DNA of 64,000 bases. Source: JBBDYQ01 sp035553855 (GTDB lineage Bacteria > Actinomycetota > Thermoleophilia > Solirubrobacterales > Thermoleophilaceae). This document shows, one piece after another, positions 46,795-55,526 of the stretch. The first letter of the stretch is position 1. Every line of letters begins with the position of its first letter. The notes below the pieces were generated by a model. That model was not told the DNA's origin. It did not search any database and was given only the letters and a program-made list of their open reading frames with translations. The stretch covers positions 37,217-101,216 of the forward strand of contig DATMJO010000082.1 in assembly GCA_035553855.1 (NCBI GenBank), read 5' to 3'. The translations under genes and the position numbers were made by a program.

Positions 46795-48660
46795 ATGTGC
46801 GGCATCGTCGGATACGTGGGCGAGCGCCCGTGCCGTGAGCTTCTCCTGGCCGGGCTCCAGCGGCTCGAGTACCGCGGCTATGACTCGGCGGGCCTGAGCC
46901 TGCTGGTCGGCGGCCGCGTCGAGTCGGTCAGGGCGGTCGGCAACCTCAGCTTCCTCACCGACGCGGTCGCGGCGCGCGCGGCCGCGGGCGACGGCTCCGT
47001 GGCGACCGCCACCGCCTTCGACTCCACGACCGGGATCGGGCACACGCGCTGGGCCACGCACGGCCGCGTGACCGAGGAGAACGCGCACCCGCACTACGAC
47101 ACGAAGGACGAGGTCCACATCGTCCTCAACGGGATCGTCGAGAACCACGCGGAGCTGCGCGAGCGCGTGTTCGCCGAGGGCGCCGAGTTCACGAGCGAGA
47201 CGGACGCCGAGGTCGTCGCGCACCTGATCGCCCACCGCTACGAGGGCGACCTCGTAGCGGCCGTCCGCGAGGCGTACGCGGAGCTTCGCGGCCATTACGC
47301 GTTCGTCGCGATGTCTGCCCACGAGCCGGGCCTGCTCGTCGGCGCCCGCAAGGAGTGCCCGCTGGTCGTCGGCGTGGGGGAGGGCGAGCGCTTCCTCGCC
47401 TCCGCGATCCCGGCGTTCCTGGCCGAGACCCGGCGGGTCCAGATCCTCAACAACGACGAGATCGTCGCGATCCGCCCCGGCTCGAGCGAGTTCATGGACG
47501 TCTCGGGGGCGCCGCTCGAGCGCGAGGTCGAGGAGGTCGACTGGGACGAGGAGGCCGCCGAGAAGGGCGGCTACGAGACCTTCATGCTCAAGGAGATCCA
47601 CGAGCAGCCGGACGCGGTGGCGGAGACGATCGCCGATCGCACGGCGCAGGCCGACGCGGTGGACCTGGGCGACCTCGGCATCTCCGACGAGAACCTCCGT
47701 CAGCTCCGGCGCATCGTCGTCGTCGCCTGCGGCACCTCCTACCACGCGGGGCTCGTGGGCCGGTACGCGATCGAGGAGTGGGCGCGGGTGCCCGTGGAGC
47801 TGGACATCGCCTCGGAGTACCGCTACCGCAACCCGGTCGTCGACAAGCGCGATCTCGTCATCGGGATCTCCCAGTCGGGCGAGACGGCCGACACGCTCGC
47901 GGCGATGCGCCTCGCCCGCGAGCGGGGAGCCCACGTCCTGTCGGTCACGAACGTCATGGGCAGCCAGGCCACCCGCGACGCCGACGGCGTCATCTTCACC
48001 CGCGCGGGCCTCGAGATCGGGGTCGCCGCGACGAAGACGTTCGTGTCGCAGGTCGCGGTGATGTACCTGCTCGGGGTCCATCTCGCGCGAGTGCGCGGGA
48101 CGCTTCCGCAGGAGCGGATCACGGCGCTGATCGCCGAGCTGAAGCGGCTGCCCCACTGGATCGAGGAGACGATCGAGCGGGTGGACGGGCCCGTGCAGGA
48201 GATCGCCGACCGCTGGAGCGACGCCGGCTTCTTCCTGTACCTCGGACGCAACATCGGCCTGCCCATCGCGCTCGAGGGCGCGCTGAAGCTGAAGGAGATC
48301 TCCTACATCCCGACCGACGCGTACGCGGCCGGCGAGATGAAGCACGGGCCGATCGCGCTGCTCGACGAGCGCACCCCCGTCGTCTGCGTCGCCACCGAGT
48401 CGCCGGTGCTGGAGAAGATCCTCTCCAACGCGTCCGAGGCGGCCGCCCGCGGGGCGAACCTGATCGCGATCACGACCGAGGGCGTCACCGAGGCGGACGG
48501 GCTCACGGCCGACATCGTGCGCATCCCGCGCACGGACTGGCTGCTCCAGCCGATCCTGGCGATCATCCCGCTCCAGCTCCTCGCCTACCGGATCGCCATC
48601 GCCCGCGGCCTCAACGTGGACCAGCCCCGGAACCTGGCGAAGACGGTCACCGTCGAGTAG
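46795..48660 (+). CDS. glmS: Glutamine-fructose-6-phosphate aminotransferase
   Basis: 621 residues. Cys2 nucleophile in MCGIVGYVG, HTRWATHGRVTEENAHPH (glutaminase), then two SIS isomerase domains (VVVACGTSYHAGLVG; IGISQSGETADTLAAMRLA; GAHVLSVTNV) and the conserved C terminus LNVDQPRNLAKTVTVE. Feeds GlmM. No glmS ribozyme upstream. Stop overlaps the acpS GTG. Confidence 0.97.
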   Translation: MCGIVGYVGERPCRELLLAGLQRLEYRGYDSAGLSLLVGGRVESVRAVGNLSFLTDAVAARAAAGDGSVATATAFDSTTGIGHTRWATHGRVTEENAHPHYDTKDEVHIVLNGIVENHAELRERVFAEGAEFTSETDAEVVAHLIAHRYEGDLVAAVREAYAELRGHYAFVAMSAHEPGLLVGARKECPLVVGVGEGERFLASAIPAFLAETRRVQILNNDEIVAIRPGSSEFMDVSGAPLEREVEEVDWDEEAAEKGGYETFMLKEIHEQPDAVAETIADRTAQADAVDLGDLGISDENLRQLRRIVVVACGTSYHAGLVGRYAIEEWARVPVELDIASEYRYRNPVVDKRDLVIGISQSGETADTLAAMRLARERGAHVLSVTNVMGSQATRDADGVIFTRAGLEIGVAATKTFVSQVAVMYLLGVHLARVRGTLPQERITALIAELKRLPHWIEETIERVDGPVQEIADRWSDAGFFLYLGRNIGLPIALEGALKLKEISYIPTDAYAAGEMKHGPIALLDERTPVVCVATESPVLEKILSNASEAAARGANLIAITTEGVTEADGLTADIVRIPRTDWLLQPILAIIPLQLLAYRIAIARGLNVDQPRNLAKTVTVE

Positions 48661-49004
48661 TGGTCGGGCTCGACCTCCTCGAGATCGAGCGGATGGAGCG
48701 GGCGCTCCTCCGGCCCGGGCTCGCGGAGCGGCTGTTCACCCCGGGCGAGCTCGCCTACGCGCGCGCCAGGGCACGTCCCGCGAGCCATCTCGCGGCGCGC
48801 TTCTGCGCCAAGGAGGCGGTGGCGAAGGCGCTCGGCCTCGAGGCATGGGCGTTCCGCGACGTCGAGGTGGTCGCGACCTCCGGCGCTCCCGCACTGCGCC
48901 TGTCCGGCGCGGCGGCGGCCCGCGCGCGCGAGCTGGGCGCGGAGCCGCGGATCTCGCTGACGCACACGCGCGACATGGCCGGCGCCGCCGCGGTCCTCGC
49001 GTGA
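48660..49004 (+). CDS. acpS: Holo-[acyl-carrier-protein] synthase
   Basis: 114 residues from GTG 48660, which shares its G with the glmS TAG. GLDLLEIERMERAL (Mg-binding Asp) and ARFCAKEAVAKALGL are AcpS motifs; EPRISLTHTRDMAGAAAVLA closes the fold. Transfers phosphopantetheine to ACP. Lies between glmS and nnr, a conserved actinobacterial order. Confidence 0.95.
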   Translation: MVGLDLLEIERMERALLRPGLAERLFTPGELAYARARARPASHLAARFCAKEAVAKALGLEAWAFRDVEVVATSGAPALRLSGAAAARARELGAEPRISLTHTRDMAGAAAVLA

Positions 49005-50521
49005 GCCTTCCGGACTGGGCGGACCCGCTCTTCGACGCCGACGAGATGCGGGCCGCCGACGCCTGGGCCATCGAGCAGCGCGGCGTGCCCTCCCTGGACC
49101 TGATGGAGCGCGCGGGTCTGGGCCTCGCCCGGATCGCGGCCGAGGCCGCGCGCCCGGGGCCCGTGCGGATCGTGTGCGGCAAGGGAAACAACGGCGGCGA
49201 CGGCCTCGTCGCCGCGCGCCTCCTGCGCGAGGACGGGCACGAGGTGGACGTCCTCTCCGTCGCCCCGCTCGAGGACTTCCAGGGCGACGCCCTGGTCAAT
49301 CTCCAGCGCCTGCCCGGCGAGGCGCCGGCGGCGTGGACGCCCCATGCCCTCGACGGCTCGGGGGTCGTGATCGACGCCCTCCTCGGGACGGGCTTCGCCG
49401 GGGTGCCCCGCGAGCCGGTCGCTTCGGCGATCGCCGCGATCAACGCCTGCGACGCGCGGGTGGTCGCCTGCGACATCCCCTCCGGCGTCGACGCCGCCAC
49501 GGGCGAGGTGGCGGGCGAAGCCGTCCGCGCCGCGGTCACCGCGACCTTTCACGGGCCGAAGCTGGGCCTGCACGTGATGCCCGGCGCCGCCCATGCCGGC
49601 GAGGTCCGCGTGGTCGAGATCGGCATCCCGCGCGGCGGGCCGGGCGCCGAGGGAGCCGGGCTCATCACCGAGCGCGCGCTCGCCCTGGTTCCGCCGCGGC
49701 GCCGTCACGGCACGAAGTTCGACTCCGGGGCGGTCGTCGTGGCGGGCGGGTCGGCCGGCCTGACGGGCGCTCCGACCCTCGCGGCGCTCGGGGCAATGCG
49801 AGCGGGGGCGGGCTACGTGCAGGTGGCCGTTCCGGCGCCGGCGGAGGCGGTGCTCGAGGTGAAGCTCACCGAGGCGATGACGCGCGCGCTCCCGCACGAG
49901 GACGGCGCGCACTGCCCGGCCGGGGCGGCGGAGGTGGCGGCCTTCGCCGAGCGGGCGGGGTCCGTGGTCCTTGGCCCGGGCCTCGGCCGTTCCGACGCCG
50001 CGGCCGGGTTCGCCCGCGAGGTGGCGAGGACCGTCGCCGTCCCGCTGCTGATCGACGCCGACGGGCTGAACGCGCACGCGGGGGCGCTGGACGCGCTGCG
50101 CGAGCGTCCCGGGCCGACGGTGCTGACGCCGCACGCCGGCGAGCTGGGACGCCTGCTCGGCGCGACCTCGGCGGAGGTGGGCGCCCAGCGCCTCGCCTGC
50201 GCCCGCGCCGCGGCGGAGGCGAGCGGGTGCATCGTCGTCCTGAAGGGGGACGACACGATCGTCGCGAGTCCCGCGGGACCCGCGTTCGTGAGCCCGGGGG
50301 CCAGCCCGGCGCTCGCAACGGCCGGGACGGGCGACGTGCTCTCCGGTGTGATCGCCGCCTACCTCGCGAAGGGCCTCGGGGCGGTCGAGGCGGCGGCGGC
50401 CGGAGTGCTCGCCCATGCGCTCGCGGGGCGGGAGGCGGCGGCCCGGATCGGGGCCGACCACGTGATCGCGGGCGACGTGGCCGACTGCCTGTCGGCGGCG
50501 CTCTCCCGGCTCAGGCGTTAG
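49001..50521 (+). CDS. nnr: Bifunctional NAD(P)HX epimerase/dehydratase
   Basis: 506 residues from GTG 49001. The N-terminal YjeF_N epimerase domain has VCGKGNNGGDGLVAARLL and ALLGTGFAGVPREP. The C-terminal carbohydrate-kinase-like dehydratase has VVAGGSAGLTGAPTLAALGA, VLTPHAGELGRLLG and ATAGTGDVLSGVIAAYLA. Repairs hydrated NAD(P)H. Overlaps acpS by four bases. Confidence 0.96.
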   Translation: MSLPDWADPLFDADEMRAADAWAIEQRGVPSLDLMERAGLGLARIAAEAARPGPVRIVCGKGNNGGDGLVAARLLREDGHEVDVLSVAPLEDFQGDALVNLQRLPGEAPAAWTPHALDGSGVVIDALLGTGFAGVPREPVASAIAAINACDARVVACDIPSGVDAATGEVAGEAVRAAVTATFHGPKLGLHVMPGAAHAGEVRVVEIGIPRGGPGAEGAGLITERALALVPPRRRHGTKFDSGAVVVAGGSAGLTGAPTLAALGAMRAGAGYVQVAVPAPAEAVLEVKLTEAMTRALPHEDGAHCPAGAAEVAAFAERAGSVVLGPGLGRSDAAAGFAREVARTVAVPLLIDADGLNAHAGALDALRERPGPTVLTPHAGELGRLLGATSAEVGAQRLACARAAAEASGCIVVLKGDDTIVASPAGPAFVSPGASPALATAGTGDVLSGVIAAYLAKGLGAVEAAAAGVLAHALAGREAAARIGADHVIAGDVADCLSAALSRLRR

Positions 50522-50532
50522 GGTCGCGCTCG

Positions 50533-50997
50533 ATGGCCACGGTGCGCGACGTCATGGATCCGGAGCCCGCGACCGTTCGCGAGGAGACGCCCATCGAGGA
50601 CGTGGTCAGGCTGCTCGGCGTCCAGAACACGCCCGGCCTTCCGGTGGTCAACGAGGGCGGGCGCTGCGTCGGGATCATCACCGAGGCGGATCTCGTGCTC
50701 ACCGACGAGGAGGGCGATCTCCACCTGCCGCACTACCTCCAGGTCTTCGGGGGACTGGTCTTCCTCGAGCCGCTGCGGCGCTTCGAGGACCGGCTCCGCA
50801 AGGTCTTCGCGGCCACGGCCAAGGACCTCATGACCTCCGACCCGGACATCGTGTCGCCGGACGCCGACGTCCACGAGGCGGCGCGGGTCATCGCCGACTC
50901 GGGGCACAACCGGCTGCCGGTCGTCGAGCACGGCCGGCTCGTGGGCGTGGTCACGCGCGCCGACGTGCTCGGCGCGCTCGTCGCCGAACGAGGGTGA
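50533..50997 (+). CDS. Two-CBS-domain protein
   Basis: 154 residues from ATG 50533. Tandem CBS domains (VRDVMDPEPATVREETPIED ... CVGIITEADLVL and DLMTSDPDIVSPDADVHEAA ... LVGVVTRADVL) form a Bateman module that binds adenine nucleotides. It is a free-standing module; the GuaB3 in this window lacks CBS domains. GTG of alr overlaps its stop. TAGGGT (50519-50524) lies 8 bases before ATG. Confidence 0.92.
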   Translation: MATVRDVMDPEPATVREETPIEDVVRLLGVQNTPGLPVVNEGGRCVGIITEADLVLTDEEGDLHLPHYLQVFGGLVFLEPLRRFEDRLRKVFAATAKDLMTSDPDIVSPDADVHEAARVIADSGHNRLPVVEHGRLVGVVTRADVLGALVAERG

Positions 50998-52094
50998 CCG
51001 GAGGCGCTGAGCGGGCCGTCGCCCGGGTGGACCTCGGCGCGATCCGGCGGAACTGCGCCTCGCTGGCGAAGCGCCTCACGGGGGGCGCGGAGCTGTGCGC
51101 GGTCGTGAAGGCCGACGGCTACGGCCACGGAGCCGTGCCGGTGGCCGAGGCGGCGCTCGCCGGGGGCGCCACCCGCCTCGCGGTCGCGACCGCCGCCGAG
51201 GCCGCGGAGCTGCGCCTCGGCGGGATCGAGCGTCCGGTGCTGGTCATGGGCGCGCTCACCCATGAGGACGCGCGGACGGCGGGGAGCGCCGGGGCCGAGG
51301 CGGTGGCCTGGACCCCCGAGTTCGTCCCCGCGCTCGCCGCGGCCGGGGTCAGGCGGGTGCACGTGAAGCTGGACACCGGGATGGGCCGCCTCGGGACCGC
51401 GGATCCAGGGCGGGCGATCGCGACGGTCGAGCGCGTGGAGGCCGACGCGGAGCTCGAGCTCGCGGGGCTGATGACGCATTTCGCCACTGCGGACGAGGAG
51501 GGCGACGAGCACTTCCCGCTCCAGCTCCGGCGCTTCACCGACTTCGTCGCCCATGCCGCGCGCCCGGGCGTGCCCGCGCACGCCGCGAACAGCGCGGCGA
51601 CCATCCGCGAGCCGGCATCGCACTTCGGCATGGTGCGCTGCGGCGTCGCGATCTACGGCCTCGACCCCTTCCAGCGCGACCCGGCGGCGCACGGCCTGGA
51701 CCCCGCGCTCGAGCTCCGCTCGTACGTGGCCGCCGTTAAGCGGCTCGCTCCCGGCGACAGCGCCGGCTACGGGCGCCGCTTCGTGGCCGGGCGGGAGACC
51801 TGGATCGGGATCCTGCCCATCGGCTACGGCGACGGCTGGCGGCGAGCGCTCACGAACAACGCCGACGTGATCGTGGCCGGCCGGCGACGCGGGCTCGTGG
51901 GCACCGTGAGCATGGACAACATCGCGGTCGACCTCGGGCCCGACACCGAGGTCCGACCCTACGAGCCCGCCGTTCTCATCGGCAGGCAGGGTGGCGAGCG
52001 GATCCTCTGCGAAGAGGTGGCCGAGCGGCTCGGGACGATCAACTACGAGGTGACCTGCGGCCTGACCCAGCGGGTCCGCCGCGTGCACGATTGA
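50994..52094 (+). CDS. alr: Alanine racemase
   Basis: 366 residues from GTG 50994. AVARVDLGAIRRNCASLAKR, AVVKADGYGHGAVPVAEAAL (PLP Lys), VHVKLDTGMGRLG, and the C-domain YGRRFVAGRETWIGILPIGYGDG with catalytic-Tyr region MDNIAVDLG. Supplies D-Ala for peptidoglycan. Coupled to the CBS protein and to the cca-like gene (TTGA overlap). Confidence 0.97.
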   Translation: MTGGAERAVARVDLGAIRRNCASLAKRLTGGAELCAVVKADGYGHGAVPVAEAALAGGATRLAVATAAEAAELRLGGIERPVLVMGALTHEDARTAGSAGAEAVAWTPEFVPALAAAGVRRVHVKLDTGMGRLGTADPGRAIATVERVEADAELELAGLMTHFATADEEGDEHFPLQLRRFTDFVAHAARPGVPAHAANSAATIREPASHFGMVRCGVAIYGLDPFQRDPAAHGLDPALELRSYVAAVKRLAPGDSAGYGRRFVAGRETWIGILPIGYGDGWRRALTNNADVIVAGRRRGLVGTVSMDNIAVDLGPDTEVRPYEPAVLIGRQGGERILCEEVAERLGTINYEVTCGLTQRVRRVHD

Positions 52095-53494
52095 CCGCGC
52101 TCGACGACAGCCCGGCGGTGCAGGCGGTCCGGGCGGCGCTCGCCGGCGAGCGGGCGTGGATCGTCGGCGGCACGGTGCGCGACGCGCGGCTGGGGCGCCC
52201 GCTGCGGGACGTCGACCTCGCGACGACCTCCGATCCGCGCTCGCTGGCGCACGCCGTCGCCCGGGCCGCCGGCGGCGCGGCGTTCTCCCTGTCGGACGAG
52301 TTCGGCGCCTGGCGCGCCGTCAACCGCGACGAGGGCTGGGTCTGCGACGTCTCGCCCCTCCAGGGCGCGACGATCGAGGAGGACCTCGCCGCCCGCGACT
52401 TCACGGTCAACGCGATGGCCGTGCCCCTGGCGGGAGGGGAGGCGCTCGACCCGCTCGGCGGCGCCGCGGACCTCGAGGCGGGCAGGCTGCGCGTGGTCGC
52501 CGCCGGGGTGTACGAGGCCGACCCGCTGCGGGTGCTGCGGCTCGCGCGGTTCGCGGCGGAGCTCGGGTTCCGCCCCGACGAGGAGACCGAGCGCCTCACG
52601 GCCGAGGCCGCGCCGCTGCTCGACCGGCCGGCGGGCGAGCGCGTGTTCGCGGAGCTGCGCCGCCTCGTCACGGCGCCGGGCGTGCTGGACGGCCTGCGGC
52701 TCGCCGACCGCCTGGGAATCCTGCGGGCGGTCCTGCCGGAGCTGTCGGCGATGCACGATGTCGAGCAGAGCCCGTACCACCACCGCGACGCGTACGGGCA
52801 CACGATCGAGGTGCTCGAGCGCCTGCTCGAGCTCGAACGGGAGCTCGAGGAGGCCTTCGGCGACGCAGCTCCCGCGCTGCAGGGGCTGCTGGCGGAGCCG
52901 CTCGCGGACGAGCTCACCCGGGGCGGCGCGCTCCGCTTCGGCGCGCTCTTCCACGACGTCGGAAAGCCGGACACCAGGAGGGTCCAGGACGACGGGCGGA
53001 TCACGTTCATGGGCCACGACAAGCTCGGCGGCGAGATGGTCACCGGGATCTGCGCCCGCCTGCGCACGAGCACGCGGCTGCGCGACCACCTGGTCGCCCT
53101 GACCCGCCATCACCTGAGGCTCGGGTTCCTCGTCCACCGGCGGCCGCTCGGGCGCCGCGAGGTCTACTCCTACCTGCGGGCGTGCGAGCCGGTGGAGGTC
53201 GACGTGAGCCTCCTGAGCTGCGCGGACCGCCTCGCGACCCGGGGCAAGAACCACGAGCAGGCGATCGAGCGCCACTTCGACCTCGCTCGCGAGCTGATCG
53301 GCGAGGCGCTCGCGTGGCGGGGGCGAGCGCCGGAGGAGCCGCTCGTGCGGGGCGCCGATCTCGCGCACGAGCTGGGGCTCGAGCCGGGCCCGGAGATCGG
53401 CAGGCTGCTCGCGCTCGTCGAGGAGGCGCGCTTCGCGGGGGAGGTCGCGACGCGCGAGGAGGCGCTGGAGGTCGCCCGCAGGAACCGGTTGTAG
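52091..53494 (+). CDS. CCA/poly(A)-type nucleotidyltransferase with HD domain
   Basis: 467 residues from TTG 52091, overlapping the alr stop. WIVGGTVRDARLGRPLRDVDLATT contains the class II G-G-x-V-R-D and D-x-D motifs; DFTVNAMAV and RVLRLARFAAELGF follow. A C-terminal HD phosphohydrolase region has LFHDVGKPDTR and GHDKLGGEM. The layout matches actinobacterial CCA tRNA nucleotidyltransferase (PcnA-annotated in mycobacteria). The TTG start makes low initiation likely. Confidence 0.92.
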   Translation: MTALDDSPAVQAVRAALAGERAWIVGGTVRDARLGRPLRDVDLATTSDPRSLAHAVARAAGGAAFSLSDEFGAWRAVNRDEGWVCDVSPLQGATIEEDLAARDFTVNAMAVPLAGGEALDPLGGAADLEAGRLRVVAAGVYEADPLRVLRLARFAAELGFRPDEETERLTAEAAPLLDRPAGERVFAELRRLVTAPGVLDGLRLADRLGILRAVLPELSAMHDVEQSPYHHRDAYGHTIEVLERLLELERELEEAFGDAAPALQGLLAEPLADELTRGGALRFGALFHDVGKPDTRRVQDDGRITFMGHDKLGGEMVTGICARLRTSTRLRDHLVALTRHHLRLGFLVHRRPLGRREVYSYLRACEPVEVDVSLLSCADRLATRGKNHEQAIERHFDLARELIGEALAWRGRAPEEPLVRGADLAHELGLEPGPEIGRLLALVEEARFAGEVATREEALEVARRNRL

Positions 53495-53505
53495 GGTTTG
53501 CGCCC

Positions 53506-53916
53506 ATGCCCGACGACTGCATCTTCTGCCGGATCGTGGCGGGTGAGCTGCCCTCTGCGAAGCTCGCCGAGGACGAGCGCACCTACTCGTTCCTGGACAT
53601 CAACCCCTGGACCCGGGGCCACGCGCTCGTGATTCCGAAGGCGCACTCGAAGAACCTCTACGAGATCTCGGACGAAGATCTCGCAGCCACCGTGACGGCG
53701 GCGGCCCGCCTGGCGCGGGATATGCGCGCCAAGCTCGCCTGCGACGGCGTCAACCTGCTGAACTCGTGCGAGCCGGCCGCCTGGCAGACGGTCTTTCACT
53801 TCCACATGCATGTCATCCCGCGCTACGACGACGACCCCCTGCGCCTCCCCGGCGCGCCCAGCCAGGCCGAGCCCGCGGAGCTCGCCGCGATAGCCGAGGA
53901 GCTGACACATGCCTAG
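53506..53916 (+). CDS. HIT-family nucleotide hydrolase
   Basis: 136 residues from ATG 53506. CIFCRIVAGELPSAKLAEDE with a Cys pair near the start and the HIT motif FHFHMHVIPRYDDD. Likely a dinucleoside or AMP-derivative hydrolase of the HinT/Fhit family. TAGGGT (53492-53497, including the previous stop) lies 8 bases before ATG. The stop overlaps the next gene by 8 bases. Confidence 0.93.
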   Translation: MPDDCIFCRIVAGELPSAKLAEDERTYSFLDINPWTRGHALVIPKAHSKNLYEISDEDLAATVTAAARLARDMRAKLACDGVNLLNSCEPAAWQTVFHFHMHVIPRYDDDPLRLPGAPSQAEPAELAAIAEELTHA

Positions 53917-54685
53917 GGTTCGCTACGACTGCGAGGGCGGTCTGGGGGTCATCACCCTGGACGACCCGCCGCTCAACCTGTTCGGCGTCGAGATGGTGAA
54001 CGACCTCATCGCGGCGCTGGAGGAGGCCGAGGGCGACATGGCGAGGGCGCTCCTGATCCGCGCCGAGGGCGACGTGTTCACCGGCGGCGCCGACGTGAAC
54101 GTCTTCCAGGGCCGCACGCCCGAGCAGGCGGCGGCGTTCTTCTCGGACCTCATCCGCATCGTCCACAAGGTCGAGTCGATGCGCTGCCCGACGCTCGCGT
54201 GCGTGCACTCGCTCTGCCTCACCGCGGGCTTCGAGCTGTCGCTCGCCTGCGACATGATCTGGGCCGCCGAGGAGGCCCAGTTCGGCCTCGTCGAGGCCGT
54301 GGTCGGCCTCACGCCCGCGATGGGCGGCACCCAGCGGCTCGTCGAGCGCGCCGGGCCCGCCCGAGCGCGCGAGCTCGTGATGAGCGCCGGGCTCTACCCC
54401 GCCGCGACGCTCGAGCGCTGGAACGTGGTCAACCGCGTCCTGCCCGCCGCCGAGCTGGACGCAAAGGCCCGCAAGTTCGCCGAGCGCCTCGCGGAGGGCC
54501 CCACCAGGGCCCACACCGCGACGAAGCTCATGGTCCGCGCCGCCCTCGACGAGGGCGTGCGCGGCGCCGACTCCAAGGTCGGGGAGATCGTCGCGCCGCT
54601 GTTCGCCACCGACGATCTCCAGAAGGCGGTGGACACCTTCCTCGAGAAGGGCGGCCCCGGCCACGCGACCTTCGAGGGGCGCTAG
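53909..54685 (+). CDS. Enoyl-CoA hydratase/isomerase family protein
   Basis: 258 residues from ATG 53909. Crotonase fold: ALLIRAEGDVFTGGADVNVF (oxyanion loop), VHSLCLTAGFELSLACDMIW, FGLVEAVVGLTPAMGGTQRL. The usual second catalytic Glu position reads V-E-A-V-V, consistent with hydratase, but substrate is open. Overlaps the HIT gene. Confidence 0.92.
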   Translation: MPRVRYDCEGGLGVITLDDPPLNLFGVEMVNDLIAALEEAEGDMARALLIRAEGDVFTGGADVNVFQGRTPEQAAAFFSDLIRIVHKVESMRCPTLACVHSLCLTAGFELSLACDMIWAAEEAQFGLVEAVVGLTPAMGGTQRLVERAGPARARELVMSAGLYPAATLERWNVVNRVLPAAELDAKARKFAERLAEGPTRAHTATKLMVRAALDEGVRGADSKVGEIVAPLFATDDLQKAVDTFLEKGGPGHATFEGR

Positions 54686-54689
54686 GCGG

Positions 54690-55256
54690 ATGAGGGCGAA
54701 AGCGCTCGGCGCCGTGCTGCTGCTCGCCGTTCCCGCGGTGGCCCTCGCGGCGACCCGCCTCGACGACCGCGACGACTCCGCGGGCGCGGTCGATCTCTCG
54801 TCGGTGCAGGCTTCCCACAACCGGGTGAGCGACGAGCTGGTGTACGCGATCGACCTGCACGAGGAGATCACGCCCCGGACGCTGCTCCGCCGTGACGGCC
54901 CGCCCGGCAGCATCTGCGTGAACCTCTGGACCACGCGCCGGCCGGGCGAGGCCGCGCCGAACTACGACGCCTGCATCACCTCCGAGCCGCGCGGCCGCCG
55001 GTTCCGCGCGAGCGTGGCGAGCCACGGCGCCACGGGCGGCGTGCGCCGGGTCGGGCGCGCGAAGGTGGAGCAGCCTGCTCCGACGCGACTCGTGCTGCGG
55101 ATCGACCCGGACCGGATCAAGCGCCCGAAGGCGGTCCGCTGGACCGTCCAGGCCGTCGCCTTCTCGAGCGGCTGCCCGTCGGTCACCGGCTGTGAGGACT
55201 ACGTCCCGGACCGCCCGAAGTCGGCGCAGACCGAGCTCCGGGCCCCGCGCGGCTAG
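54690..55256 (+). CDS. Secreted hypothetical protein
   Basis: 188 residues. Signal peptide MRAKALGAVLLLAVPAVALA. The mature part is beta-rich with four cysteines (SICVNLWTT, YDACITS, SGCPSVTGCEDYVPD) that may form disulfides outside the cell. No domain recognised. It follows the enoyl-CoA hydratase by four bases but seems functionally unrelated. Confidence 0.75.
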   Translation: MRAKALGAVLLLAVPAVALAATRLDDRDDSAGAVDLSSVQASHNRVSDELVYAIDLHEEITPRTLLRRDGPPGSICVNLWTTRRPGEAAPNYDACITSEPRGRRFRASVASHGATGGVRRVGRAKVEQPAPTRLVLRIDPDRIKRPKAVRWTVQAVAFSSGCPSVTGCEDYVPDRPKSAQTELRAPRG

Positions 55257-55304
55257 CGCCGCCGCCCCCGCCGGATCCCGCTCGGCTGCTAGCTTGTTCC
55301 GGCC

Positions 55305-55523
55305 GTGTCCAAGGAAGAGAAGATCGAGATGGAGGGCGAGATCACCGAAGCCCTCCCCAACACGATGTTCCGCGTGAAGCTCGACAACGACCACGAGGTC
55401 CTCGGGCACATCTCGGGAAAGATGCGCCGCCACTACATCCGCATCCTCCCGGGCGACCGGGTCAAGATCGAGCTGTCGCCCTACGACCTCGATCGCGGGC
55501 GCATCACCTACCGCTACAAGTAG
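55305..55523 (+). CDS. infA: Translation initiation factor IF-1
   Basis: 72 residues from GTG 55305. EEKIEMEGEITEALPNTMFR, VLGHISGKMRRHYIRILPGD and SPYDLDRGRITYRYK are IF-1. It stands apart from the usual rpmJ/rpsM cluster, so this may be a second copy; the main one cannot be checked here. TAGCTT lies 9 bases before GTG; no Shine-Dalgarno. Confidence 0.95.
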   Translation: MSKEEKIEMEGEITEALPNTMFRVKLDNDHEVLGHISGKMRRHYIRILPGDRVKIELSPYDLDRGRITYRYK

Positions 55524-55526
55524 CGC

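Noticed and set aside
46141..48345. Very long minus-strand open frame (734 codons) opposite glmM/glmS
   Set aside because: It is the high-GC shadow of two certain genes; composition is Arg/Ala/Leu/His-rich low complexity with no domain. The same holds for other long antisense frames such as 55587-57887 and 44471-46432.
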